Of a DNA stretch of 64,000 nt, positions 23,913 through 32,173 are shown one piece after another. The DNA comes from Kineosporia corallincola (lineage in GTDB: Bacteria; Actinomycetota; Actinomycetes; Actinomycetales; Kineosporiaceae). Both the position numbers and the translations under genes were made by a program. Each line of letters opens with the position of its first letter. Position 1 is the stretch's first letter. The notes beneath the pieces were generated by a model that saw only the letters and a program-made list of their open reading frames with translations, ran no database searches and was not told where the DNA came from. Where the stretch lies: NCBI RefSeq assembly GCF_018499875.1, contig NZ_JAHBAY010000016.1, positions 150,673 to 214,672 of the forward strand, in the 5' to 3' direction.

Positions 23913-25475
23913 TCAGGCAGGTGCCGTGGTGCGGATCAGGTGGTCGAAGGCGCTGAGGGCGGCCTTCGCCCCGTCGCCGGCCGCGGCGACGATCTGCTTG
24001 TGCGGGGTGGTGGTGCAGTCCCCGGCCGCGAACACGCCCGGCGCGCTGGTGGCGCCCCGCGCGTCGATCACGATCTCGCCGCGATCGTTCAGCTCCAGCG
24101 CCCCGTTCACCCAGTCGGTGTTGGGCAGCAGGCCGATCTGCACGAAAACACCCTCGACGGCGAGGTTCCGGGAATCCCCGGAGGGCCGGTCCCGGTAGGT
24201 CAGACCGGTCACCCTGCGGCCGTCACCGGTCACCTCGGTGGTCTGGGCGCCGGTCACCACGGTCACGTTCGGCAGGCTGTTCAGCTTGCGCTGCAACACC
24301 TCGTCCGCCCGCAGCGCGTCACCGAACTCCAGCAGGGTGACGTGCGAGGCCAGGCCGGCCAGGTCGATGGCGGCCTCGACACCCGAGTTGCCGCCGCCGA
24401 TCACGGCGACCGGCTTACCCTTGAACAGCGGGCCGTCGCAGTGCGGGCAGAAGGTGACGCCCTTGTTGCGGTACTCCTGCTCACCCGGCACGTCCATGGT
24501 GCGCCAGCGGGCGCCGGACGCCACCACGACGGTGCGTGAGCGCAGCACCGCACCGGTCTCGAACTCGACCTCGACCAGGCCGTCGACGGCCGCGTGCAGC
24601 TTGGCCGCGCGCTGCCGGGGCATCACGTCGACCTCGTACTCACGCACGTGCCGCTCCAGGGCCGCGGCGAACTGGGTGCCCTCGGTGTGCGGCACCGACG
24701 GGAAGTTCTCGATCCCCGCGGTGTCGAGCACCTGGCCACCGATCCGCTCGGCCACCAGCCCGGTGCGAATTCCCTTGCGGGCCGCGTACATCGCGGTGGT
24801 CGCACCGGCCGGGCCGCCACCGACGACGAGCACGTCGAAGGTGTCCTTCCCGTCCATCCGCCCGGCCTCGCGGTCGGCGCTGCCGGAATCGAGCCTGGCC
24901 ACGATCTCGGCCAGCTCCATGCGTCCCTGCCCGAACAGCTCACCGTTGAGATACACGGCGGGCACGCTCAGCACCTCACGCTCTGCCACCTCCGCGGCGA
25001 ACGCGCCGCCCTCGATCGCGGTGTGCGTGACGGCGGGGTTCAGCGCGCTCATCGTGTTCAGCGCCTGCACCACGTCGGGACAGTTCTGGCAGGTCAGCGA
25101 GAAGTACGTCTCGAAGTGCAGCGGCCCGGTGAGGGCCTTCACCGCGTCGAGCAGCTCGGCGTCGTGCCGCGGCGGGTGCCCACCCACGTGCAGCAGAGCC
25201 AGCACCAGCGAGGTGAACTCGTGCCCGAGGGGCACGCCCGCGAACCGGACCCCCACGTCCTCACCGGGTTTCGTGATGAGGAACGAGGGACGACGGACGT
25301 CCGCGTCCGGTTCCTCCCGCACGGTCACCTTCGCACTCGAGGTGCGGATGTCGTCCAGAAGTTCCCGGGTCTGCTGGGAGGCCCTGCCGTCGTCGAGCGT
25401 CGCGACCAGTTCGATCGGGGTGCGCAGGTTTTCGAGGTAGGCGCTCAGCTGGGCCTTGAGGCCGGCCTCCAGCAT
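23913..25475 (-). CDS. ahpF: alkyl hydroperoxide reductase subunit F (520 aa)
   Basis: Flavoprotein disulfide reductase that passes electrons from NADH to AhpC. The N-terminal twin-thioredoxin domain (about residues 1-200) contains the redox pair CQNC. The FAD motif is [16 protein letters not shown], the NAD motif [12 protein letters not shown], the flavin-proximal disulfide CPHC, and the C-terminal FAD motif GVFAAGDCT. The length is normal for AhpF. The start ATG at 25475 overlaps the ahpC stop (TGATG), so AhpC and AhpF are coupled. No oxyR gene is adjacent. Confidence 0.95.
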   Translation of the reverse strand: MLEAGLKAQLSAYLENLRTPIELVATLDDGRASQQTRELLDDIRTSSAKVTVREEPDADVRRPSFLITKPGEDVGVRFAGVPLGHEFTSLVLALLHVGGHPPRHDAELLDAVKALTGPLHFETYFSLTCQNCPDVVQALNTMSALNPAVTHTAIEGGAFAAEVAEREVLSVPAVYLNGELFGQGRMELAEIVARLDSGSADREAGRMDGKDTFDVLVVGGGPAGATTAMYAARKGIRTGLVAERIGGQVLDTAGIENFPSVPHTEGTQFAAALERHVREYEVDVMPRQRAAKLHAAVDGLVEVEFETGAVLRSRTVVVASGARWRTMDVPGEQEYRNKGVTFCPHCDGPLFKGKPVAVIGGGNSGVEAAIDLAGLASHVTLLEFGDALRADEVLQRKLNSLPNVTVVTGAQTTEVTGDGRRVTGLTYRDRPSGDSRNLAVEGVFVQIGLLPNTDWVNGALELNDRGEIVIDARGATSAPGVFAAGDCTTTPHKQIVAAAGDGAKAALSAFDHLIRTTAPA

Positions 25476-26038
25476 CAGATCTTGCCCACGAGCTCGAGCG
25501 ACGGGGTCAGGGTCTGCGCACCCTCTTCCCACTTCGCCGGGCAGACCTCGCCCGGGTGCGCGGTGATGTACTGCGCGGCCTTGACCCGGCGCAGCAGCTC
25601 GGAGGCGTTACGGCCGATGCCGCCGTCGTTGACCTCGATGGTGCGGATCTTGCCCTCGGGGTCGATCACGAACGAGCCGCGCAGCGCCTGGCCGTCTTCC
25701 TCGATGAGCACCTCGAAGTTGCGCGAGAGCTCCTGGGTCATGTCGGCGAGCAGGGCGTACTGCACCTTGCCGACCGCCTCGGACGTCTCGTGCCAGGCCT
25801 TGTGCGCGAAGTGGCTGTCGGTCGACGCGCCGTACACCTCGCAGCCGATGGCCTGGAACTGGTCGTAGATGTCGGCCAGGTCCTCGAGCTCGGTGGGGCA
25901 GACGAAGGTGAAGTCACCGGGGTAGAACACGATGACGCTCCACCTGCCGAGCAGGTCCTGGTCGGTGACCTCGATGAACTTGCCCTGCTGGTAGGCGTTG
26001 ACCTTGAAGGGCTTGACGGTGGAGTTGATGAGAGACAC
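25475..26038 (-). CDS. ahpC: alkyl hydroperoxide reductase subunit C (peroxiredoxin, 187 aa)
   Basis: Typical 2-Cys peroxiredoxin that reduces H2O2 and organic peroxides in the cytosol. The peroxidatic Cys is in [13 protein letters not shown] and the resolving Cys in [10 protein letters not shown]. The GTG at 26038 gives [11 protein letters not shown], matching the N-terminus and 187-residue length of the enterobacterial protein; a longer frame to 26074 is not needed. It is recycled by AhpF from the coupled downstream gene. About 290 bp separate it from the divergent GH35 gene. Confidence 0.95.
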   Translation of the reverse strand: MSLINSTVKPFKVNAYQQGKFIEVTDQDLLGRWSVIVFYPGDFTFVCPTELEDLADIYDQFQAIGCEVYGASTDSHFAHKAWHETSEAVGKVQYALLADMTQELSRNFEVLIEEDGQALRGSFVIDPEGKIRTIEVNDGGIGRNASELLRRVKAAQYITAHPGEVCPAKWEEGAQTLTPSLELVGKI

Positions 26039-26253
26039 AGCCGGGTTCTCTTTCTCGTGTTCCTGGAGGCCCACCGGTGAGGGTGGGCGCGGGGACGTAC
26101 CGGCGACGGTGCCAGTGACCGCCGTAGGGAGCCGGACCGGACCGGACGGCGCGCTCTACGGGGAGTGGGGGAGCGGAGCCGGAAAAGAACCGCCGCTGCG
26201 CGATTCTCGGCCAGGGGCACCGCAAGGCCCCGAGCATAGCTCCCCGGCTTGTC

Positions 26254-26273
26254 TTGAACTAGTCAAATCTTGA
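26254..26273. promoter_or_regulatory. TTGA/TCAA interleaved dyads in the ahpC-GH35 intergenic region
   Basis: In this otherwise GC-rich 288-bp gap the sequence TTGA-N5-TCAA-N3-TTGA forms two overlapping inverted repeats. It could be an operator for ahpCF or for the galactosidase gene. The rest of 26039-26326 shows no further clear feature except the TACCGT element noted for the GH35 gene. Confidence 0.3.
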
Positions 26274-26326
26274 TCTTGTGGGAAGAGTCTCGTCACGCCG
26301 GGCGAGGGAGCGCCTACCGTCGACTC

Positions 26327-28675
26327 ATGAACCGCCCTTCGCCCGAACCTGCGGTCCGGCGCCTGACGGTGCCGCCCGTGCCCGCGCCCGAGAGCGCCCC
26401 GCTCGACCTGGGCGGCGCGGGCATCGCGGTGACCCGCCGCCACCTCACCCGGTCGGGTGAGCCGTGGATACCGGTCATGGGGGAGTACCACTACAGCCGT
26501 GACCGGCCCGGGAACTGGGAACGTGAGCTGCGCAAGATGCGGGCCGGGGGCGTCGGGGTGGTCTCGGCCTACGTGGTGTGGATCCTGCACGAGGAGGTGC
26601 GGGGGCGGGTGCGCTGGGACGGGCACCTCGACCTGCGGCGGTTCGTGCGCACCGCCGGGGAGGTGGGGCTGGACGTGGTGGTGCGGATCGGGCCCTGGGT
26701 GCACGGCGAGACGCGCAACGGCGGGTTCCCGGACTGGCTCCAGGAACTGCCGGTGCACCACCGCACCGACGATCCCGCCTACCTGGCCCCGGTGCGCGAC
26801 TGGTACGCGGCGATCGGGGAGCAGCTGGAAGGGCTGTTCCTCTCCGATGAGGGGGGCGGGCCGGTGATCGGCGTGCAGATCGAGAACGAACTGTACGACC
26901 AGCCGGGGCATCTGGGCACCCTCCGCACCATGGCGGAGGCGGCGGGCCTGCGGGCGCCCCTGTGGACGGCGACGGGCTGGGGAGGGGCGCGACTGCCCCG
27001 CGGCCGGGTGCTGCCGGTGTACGCCGGCTACCCGGACGGCTTCTGGGAGGAGTCGGCCACCGGCTGGCCGGACTTCGGCCCGATGCACTTCTCGTTCAGC
27101 ACGAGACGCGACGACCTCTCCGTCGGTGCCGATCTGCGGACCGCTCCGGGCGTGGAAGACGTCGTGGAAGATGCTGCGGGGGAGGAGGATCCGTGGCCGT
27201 TCGCGACCTGCGAACTGGGCGGCGGGATGCAGGTGGCCTACCATCGCCGTCCTCTGGTGGACCCCGACGACGTGGCGGCCCTGGCGCTGACGAAGATCGG
27301 CAGCGGCTCGGCCTGGCAGGGCTACTACCTGTACCACGGTGCCACCCAGGTGCCGGGCGAGCTGGCGGGCACCCAGGAGTCCCAGGCCACCGGCTACCCG
27401 AACGACCTGCCGGTGCTCGACTACGACTTCTTCGCCCCGATCGGCGCCGCGGGCGCTCAGCGCCCACACTTCCACCGGCTGCGCCGCCAGCACCTGTTCC
27501 TCCAGGCGTTCGGCGCCGAACTGGCCACCGCCCCGGCGGTTCTGCCGGAACCCGACGGGGTGCGCTGGTCGGTGCGCGCGAACGGTTCCCGTGGCTTTCT
27601 CTTCGTGAACAACCATCAGCCCGCGGCCGAACCGCTGCCGGCCGTCGACGGCGTCCGCTTCGAGATCGGGCTCGGTGAGCGGAATGTCACGGTTCCGCGC
27701 GAGCCGGTGGGGCTGCGACCGGGTGCCTACTTCACCTGGCCGGTACGTCAGGCGGTCGGTGAGATCCCCGCCCTCACCGCCACCGCCCAGCCCGTCACAC
27801 AACTGCTTTCGGACGACGGAAGCCTCGTCGTCCTCGCCGCCGTTCCCGGGATCCCGGTCGAGCTCCAGATCGAAGGCGTTGCCCCGGATGACATCTCCGG
27901 CGCCGACCTGGAGGTCGCCGGTGATCTGGTGATCGCCCGGCCGCTGCGGGATCCGGGCCCGGACTGTGTGGTGCGGGCCGGGCGCACCACACTGGTGTTC
28001 CTCGACGAGGCCGCGGCCGACGCGCTCTGGAAGGGGCAGGTCGCCGGCCGCGAGACCCTGCTGATCTGGCCCGGAAGTGCCTGGTTCGACGGTGGTTTCC
28101 GGGTGGTGCTGCCTTCGGGAGACCAGGTGGTCCGGGCCTGCCCGCCGCTGGCGTTGCCGCAGGAGCCCGCGCAGGAACCCGCCGGGCCGGTGTTCAGCCG
28201 CCACCGGGTGCCGGGTGCTTCGGTCTCGCATCCTCTCCAGGCACCGCGTTTCGGGCAGGTGCTCACGGCCCCGGTGCGCACCGGCGGCAGCGCGGGCCGG
28301 CTCTCGGCGCCCACCGACGGCGACTTCGCCGCCCTGGACCCGGTCGCGCTGCCGCTGCCGGGTGAGCCGCTCGACGAGAACCTCGGCCAGGACGGGCAAC
28401 TCGTGCTGCGCGTGACCTGGACCGGTGACGCGCTGCGCCTCTACGCGGGGCAGCGGATGATCGCCGACCAGTTCTGGTCCGGCCGCGACCTGGAGGTGGA
28501 CCTGACCGCCCATCGCGACGAGATCCGTTCCGGCGGGCTGTGGATCAGGGCGTTCGCCTGGGCGCCGGGATCGGGGGTGCACGTCGACCCGCGGGTGCGT
28601 CCGCACGCCACCGGACCGGTGCTCACGGTGCACGCCGCCCGGCTCGACGTCGTCCGTACGCGTTCGCTCTCCTGA
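26327..28675 (+). CDS. GH35 beta-galactosidase (782 aa)
   Basis: Retaining beta-galactosidase of family GH35. The TIM barrel starts near residue 45 (GEYHYSRDRPGNWERELRKMRAGG). The family signature is IGPWVHGETRNGGFPDWL (121-138). The acid/base is Glu188 in QIENELY and the nucleophile Glu296 in TCELGGG. Beta-sandwich domains follow from about residue 400. There is no signal peptide, so it works in the cytosol on imported beta-galactosides, perhaps galactan side-chain fragments from pectin. The ATG at 26327 has no ribosome-binding site, but TACCGT lies exactly at -12 to -7, which suggests a leaderless mRNA. The frame runs upstream to 26270 without support. It converges with the next gene, 16 bp apart. 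Confidence 0.92.
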   Translation: MNRPSPEPAVRRLTVPPVPAPESAPLDLGGAGIAVTRRHLTRSGEPWIPVMGEYHYSRDRPGNWERELRKMRAGGVGVVSAYVVWILHEEVRGRVRWDGHLDLRRFVRTAGEVGLDVVVRIGPWVHGETRNGGFPDWLQELPVHHRTDDPAYLAPVRDWYAAIGEQLEGLFLSDEGGGPVIGVQIENELYDQPGHLGTLRTMAEAAGLRAPLWTATGWGGARLPRGRVLPVYAGYPDGFWEESATGWPDFGPMHFSFSTRRDDLSVGADLRTAPGVEDVVEDAAGEEDPWPFATCELGGGMQVAYHRRPLVDPDDVAALALTKIGSGSAWQGYYLYHGATQVPGELAGTQESQATGYPNDLPVLDYDFFAPIGAAGAQRPHFHRLRRQHLFLQAFGAELATAPAVLPEPDGVRWSVRANGSRGFLFVNNHQPAAEPLPAVDGVRFEIGLGERNVTVPREPVGLRPGAYFTWPVRQAVGEIPALTATAQPVTQLLSDDGSLVVLAAVPGIPVELQIEGVAPDDISGADLEVAGDLVIARPLRDPGPDCVVRAGRTTLVFLDEAAADALWKGQVAGRETLLIWPGSAWFDGGFRVVLPSGDQVVRACPPLALPQEPAQEPAGPVFSRHRVPGASVSHPLQAPRFGQVLTAPVRTGGSAGRLSAPTDGDFAALDPVALPLPGEPLDENLGQDGQLVLRVTWTGDALRLYAGQRMIADQFWSGRDLEVDLTAHRDEIRSGGLWIRAFAWAPGSGVHVDPRVRPHATGPVLTVHAARLDVVRTRSLS

Positions 28676-28691
28676 TCGGTGCCCCGGCCGG

Positions 28692-29759
28692 TCAGCGGCC
28701 GTCGCTCGACCAGTGGTTGCGGTCGACCGCGACCGGGCTGAAGTGGTTCACGCCGTATCCGGCGCCGACGTCGATCAGCCGGGCGTTGGTGCCGTCGCGG
28801 GGGCCGGAGGCGATCGTGACGATGTGGCCGCCGGCGTCCTGGACCCGCAGCCGCTTCGTCGTCCAGGAGATCTTCATGTCGATGGCGTCCCCGGCGTTGT
28901 GCCGGCTGCGCAGCGCCGGTGCCGTGCGCAGCGAACGGTCCACGCCCAGCGCGGTGAGCAGGTCGCGGGCCGCGGCCACCGACTCCGCTCCGTCGACGGC
29001 GCCGGTGGTGTCGCGGTGCGTCCAGCAGATCTTCGGGCTCTTCTCCCCGGGCAGCGGCGCGTAGGCGGGCACGTCCTGCGGGTCCAGCTGCTGCCGGGCC
29101 ACCAGGTAGGCGAAGTGCATGAGGTAGGAACGCTGCGGCGAGCGCAGCGTGGACTGCGGGGTCACGGTGGCGCCCGCCGCGTCCAGCGCGGCCACGAACT
29201 TCTCCACCCGGGGCCGGAACGTGTCGTTCAGCGCCGCGACGTCCCGGTTGCCACCCGGCCAGCGGCCGTCCCAGTCCGGCCCGCTGAGCTGCCGGTCGGT
29301 GCACAGCAGGGTGAAGGTGAGGGCGGCGGACTCGATCGTGCAGCCGCGGGAGCGGGCGTCGCGGGTCACGGTGGCCCGGGCGTCGACCGGGTAGGGGCGG
29401 CGCGCGGCCACCCGGCCCGGGTAGGTGTGTGCCACCGGCCAGCTGGTCGCTTTCGTGGTGCCGGTCAGGTCGACGGTCTGGGCGGCGGAGCCGTCACCCC
29501 AGTCGATCACCAGGCGGAACCGGCAGCCGGCCGTGCCGGCGGCGCTGGACCAGACCAGGGTGAGGTCGCGGTCGGTGCTCGCGCAGGTGTCGTCGGCGCA
29601 GACCTCCGCCGAGGCGGCCGACGGCTCGCCCGGCCCGAAGATCACGGTCGGACGGGAGCCCGCGCCGGTGGCCGCGGTGCCGGTGGCCGCTGTGCCCAGG
29701 ATCAGGCCGGTGGCGGCCAGCAGGCTGGTCAGCGCGGTACGCACCCTGGAGGTCTTCAC
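28692..29759 (-). CDS. secreted PKD-like plus M15-type peptidase protein (355 aa)
   Basis: The N-terminal signal peptide (MKTSRVRTALTSLLAATGLILG, Ala-rich, cleavage near residue 30) marks export. Residues about 40-155 are a beta-sandwich with the PKD-like VIDWGDGS. The C-terminal part resembles M15 D-Ala-D-Ala carboxypeptidase folds: SRHNAGDAIDMK supplies the His and Asp ligands, and DRNHWS near the end supplies the last His. The expected substrate is peptidoglycan, but a fully active zinc site is not proven; it may be a binding protein. Cysteines at 55, 60, 79 and 140-160 suggest disulfides outside the cell. Confidence 0.7.
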   Translation of the reverse strand: MKTSRVRTALTSLLAATGLILGTAATGTAATGAGSRPTVIFGPGEPSAASAEVCADDTCASTDRDLTLVWSSAAGTAGCRFRLVIDWGDGSAAQTVDLTGTTKATSWPVAHTYPGRVAARRPYPVDARATVTRDARSRGCTIESAALTFTLLCTDRQLSGPDWDGRWPGGNRDVAALNDTFRPRVEKFVAALDAAGATVTPQSTLRSPQRSYLMHFAYLVARQQLDPQDVPAYAPLPGEKSPKICWTHRDTTGAVDGAESVAAARDLLTALGVDRSLRTAPALRSRHNAGDAIDMKISWTTKRLRVQDAGGHIVTIASGPRDGTNARLIDVGAGYGVNHFSPVAVDRNHWSSDGR

Positions 29760-29907
29760 GTCGTCCTGTTCCCCGTTCCCCGTGTCCCGTTTCCGGTGTC
29801 CACCTCCGGCGGGCTGCCGGAGGCAGGTGCCCTCTCGGCCGGGCGCACGGGGGATTCACGACGTGGCGGTGTTTAGGGCCCGCAGGAGTGACGGAGCAGG
29901 AACGACG

Positions 29908-29958
29908 CGGGCCCGTGCGGTACCCGCCCGGGAGTCCCGGGCGGGCCGCACGGGCCCG
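29908..29958 (-). terminator. long nested hairpin terminator of the pectate lyase gene
   Basis: The outer arms (29908-29920 with 29946-29958) are 13 bp and perfect. The inner arms (29923-29932 with 29936-29945) are 10 bp and perfect with a three-base loop. Only two bases are unpaired. The hairpin lies 13 bp beyond the stop of the PL9 gene. The rest of 29760-29971 shows nothing else clear. Confidence 0.85.
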
Positions 29959-29971
29959 GTGGTGCGACGCG

Positions 29972-31432
29972 TCAGAAGGCGCCGATGTTGCTGGTCGTGC
30001 TCGTGTCGCTGGCCTTGCCGAACAGCGAGCTGGTGCTGTTCAGGTGCAGGCTGGTCAGCACCGGCAGGCTGCCGTCGGACTGGCGGGCGGCGTCCCAGCC
30101 GGTGGTGGTCAGGCTCTTGAAGTCCGCGGAGGAGATCGTGGAGCTCAGGTTCCAGGAGTTGTTCTTGACCGTGGTGCCGGTCATGTTGCTGGTCAGGGTG
30201 CCGGCGTAGGCGATGTTGTCGGTCAGGTTGCCCAGGCCGGTGGCCGCCCCGCTCGAGGTGATGCCGAGCATGTTGTAGTCGGGGTGGTTGTTGTAGCTGG
30301 TGTTGTGGATGTAGTCGTTGGCGACCGGGTGGTGGTTGGCGTAGAAGCCGGCCGACCGGTTGTTGAAGGCCACCGAGTACTTCACCGTGTGCTTGACCGC
30401 GTTGGCGTCGTACACGCCGCCGTAGCCACCGATCTTGAAGCCGTTACCGTTGCCGATGGCCGTGGTGGTGCCGGGGATGTAGCCGTTGCTCCAGGCCCAG
30501 GAGCCCTCGATGGTCACCGACGAGTAGGCGTTGATCAGGTCGAAGCCGTCGTCGGAGTTGTTCCAGGCGCGGTCGCCGCGGAACACGTTGCCCGGGTTGT
30601 TCGCCGCGATGTGGGCGCCGAACCCGTCCGCGCTCTCACCGGCGCCGTTCGAGGTGTACAGGTCGTAGTTGTCGTGCGAGTCGCTGTTCAGCACCAGGTT
30701 GTTGCCGCCGTTCTTGATGAACAGCCCGGGGCCCATGTGGTCGTGCATGTCGAGCTGCTCGAACGTGTTGTTGCTGCCGGTGATGTACACGCCCCAGTTC
30801 TCGTGGTTCACGCTGTTGTTCTGCGGAACCCCCTGGATCTCGAGACCCTTCAGGTGGATGTAGCTGCCGGTGACGTTGAATCCCTTGATCCGGCAGTCGT
30901 CCTTCATCGCGGAGAAGTCGAAGACCGGGTTCTCGCCGTCGTAGGCGTAGTAATTGATGGTCTTGCCCGAGCTGCCGCTCTTGCTCAGGGTGATCGCGTC
31001 GACCAGGGCGGTCTGGCTGGAGCAGGTCTTGTTCGCCGCGGTGTAGGCGTAGGTGCCGCCGCGGAAGTACACGGTGTCGCCGGCGCTGACCGTGGACTGG
31101 GCGTGGGCGATCGTCTTCCACGGGGCGGCCTTGGTGCCGGCGGCGCTGTCGCTGCCGCTGGGTGAGACGTAGTACACCGAGCCGGTGGCCGCGGCGGTGG
31201 CGGCGGTCGTGGACGACGTGGCGGCGGCCGTGGTGGTGGAACTGGTGGACGACGTGGTGGTGGTCGCGGTCGACGTCGTCTGGGTGCGGCTGCCGGTGCG
31301 GCTCTGGTGCGGGTTCACGGCGTAGGCGCCGGCGGCACCCGCGAGGAGCACGGTGGTGACGGCGATGACCGGGACAGCGCGCAGGGTGCGGCGGCGGGTC
31401 TTACCGGTTCCGGGCGAGCGGAACGACTTCAT
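29972..31432 (-). CDS. secreted PL9-family pectate lyase (486 aa)
   Basis: Basic N-terminus with a membrane-type signal segment (VPVIAVTTVLLAGAAGAYA), then a Thr/Ser-rich linker (about 45-85) and a right-handed parallel beta-helix. Family PL9 signatures: SVYYVSPSGSDSAAGT at the helix start, GPGLFIKNGGNN, and the calcium site NVFRGDRAWNNSDDGFDL with the Asp cluster. GNGFKIGG carries the lysine that serves as catalytic base in PL9 enzymes, as I recall. It cleaves polygalacturonate by beta-elimination outside the cell and so feeds the uronate operon located 740 bp upstream. Confidence 0.9.
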   Translation of the reverse strand: MKSFRSPGTGKTRRRTLRAVPVIAVTTVLLAGAAGAYAVNPHQSRTGSRTQTTSTATTTTSSTSSTTTAAATSSTTAATAAATGSVYYVSPSGSDSAAGTKAAPWKTIAHAQSTVSAGDTVYFRGGTYAYTAANKTCSSQTALVDAITLSKSGSSGKTINYYAYDGENPVFDFSAMKDDCRIKGFNVTGSYIHLKGLEIQGVPQNNSVNHENWGVYITGSNNTFEQLDMHDHMGPGLFIKNGGNNLVLNSDSHDNYDLYTSNGAGESADGFGAHIAANNPGNVFRGDRAWNNSDDGFDLINAYSSVTIEGSWAWSNGYIPGTTTAIGNGNGFKIGGYGGVYDANAVKHTVKYSVAFNNRSAGFYANHHPVANDYIHNTSYNNHPDYNMLGITSSGAATGLGNLTDNIAYAGTLTSNMTGTTVKNNSWNLSSTISSADFKSLTTTGWDAARQSDGSLPVLTSLHLNSTSSLFGKASDTSTTSNIGAF

Positions 31433-31596
31433 CGGGGGCGGGCCTCTCTGCTGACCAGACGCACTAGTCAGGAAAACCGAAGGTCGGCCCGGTTCACCAT
31501 TCCGGCGAGGTATTTATGTTCGGAATAACGCAATCTTGACGCCGGGTTCAGGATGGGCTGGAGGATTGCCAGATGATCCATCCGGATTCCGGGTCG

Positions 31597-31632
31597 CCGC
31601 CGACACTAAAGTTGGGCATTGTCGGCGGTCAA
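31597..31632 (-). promoter_or_regulatory. putative pectate lyase promoter overlapped by a dyad
   Basis: On the minus strand TTGACC (31632-31627) is followed after 18 bases by TAGTGT (31608-31603), a TANNNT -10 box. A 9-bp dyad (CCGCCGACA at 31597-31605 and TGTCGGCGG at 31620-31628) spans both elements, so a bound repressor would block initiation. The region 31433-31754 is AT-richer than the genome and otherwise holds a 6-bp ATTCCG/CGGAAT repeat (31499-31526) and the hairpin at 31718. Confidence 0.45.
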
Positions 31633-31717
31633 ACCTCGGCGGTTATGAAAGTGAAATCCCGAGATTAAATGTTTGCACTCGTCGCAGAATGAAGTCGTTC
31701 GCACACGGCACAGTGAA

Positions 31718-31743
31718 GGGCGGGCCGCCGAAACGGCCCGCCC
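31718..31743 (-). terminator. hairpin terminator of small protein gene
   Basis: Ten-bp perfect stem GGGCGGGCCG with loop CCGAAA, 11 bp beyond the stop of the small minus-strand gene at 31755. Confidence 0.75.
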
Positions 31744-31754
31744 TCACAGTGGAT

Positions 31755-31991
31755 CTACAGCTTGGTGAGCTTCAGATGGGACACGATCCGGGTGGTGCCG
31801 TCCGGATCGTGCTTGAAATCGACGACCACCTCGTGATCGTCGATGATGCGCACCACCTTGCCGAGACCGTGACGGTCATGGGTGATGCGATCGCCGTCCT
31901 CCAGGTGTTCGGAGGCGGTCGGCACCCGCGCGGGCGGGGCAAAAGGACTACCGGCCAGGACGCGGCGTGCTGGCGGAGGGCGAAGGTTCAC
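31755..31991 (-). CDS. small SH3/Tudor-like protein (78 aa or less)
   Basis: The C-terminal 50 residues (EDGDRITHDRHGLGKVVRI, then EVVVDFKHDPDGTTRIVSHLKLTKL) form a short five-stranded barrel-like pattern similar to the Tudor/SH3 domain at the end of PcrA/UvrD and in CarD-like proteins. That fold contacts RNA polymerase or nucleic acid. The N-terminal 28 residues are Pro/Arg-rich and may not be translated; the GTG at 31991 has no clear ribosome-binding site. It stands alone between a terminator and the uronate operon. Function unknown; probably a small housekeeping protein. Confidence 0.6.
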   Translation of the reverse strand: MNLRPPPARRVLAGSPFAPPARVPTASEHLEDGDRITHDRHGLGKVVRIIDDHEVVVDFKHDPDGTTRIVSHLKLTKL

Positions 31992-32145
31992 AATTCAGTA
32001 TGCGCCTTCTGAAGCCCGCGCCAAGGGGGTTGCCCGATTTGTGACATGGCAACTCCCACTTCTGCCGGTATGGCTGAGCCCCCGGGGGACAGACGGGTGG
32101 TCCGGGAGCACGGTGACGATCCCGAAACCACCTTTTTCGGCATTT

Positions 32146-32165
32146 CCTGACCGGATTCGGTCAGG
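32146..32165 (-). terminator. hairpin after the uronate operon
   Basis: Perfect 8-bp stem CCTGACCG/CGGTCAGG with a GATT tetraloop, eight bases beyond the altronate dehydratase stop. No U run follows on the minus strand, as is usual in actinobacteria. Confidence 0.6.
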
Positions 32166-32173
32166 TGCGCAGA

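Noticed and set aside
26156..28633. Minus-strand open frame opposite the GH35 gene
   Set aside because: No motif and typical antisense composition; GH35 catalytic residues are intact on the plus strand.
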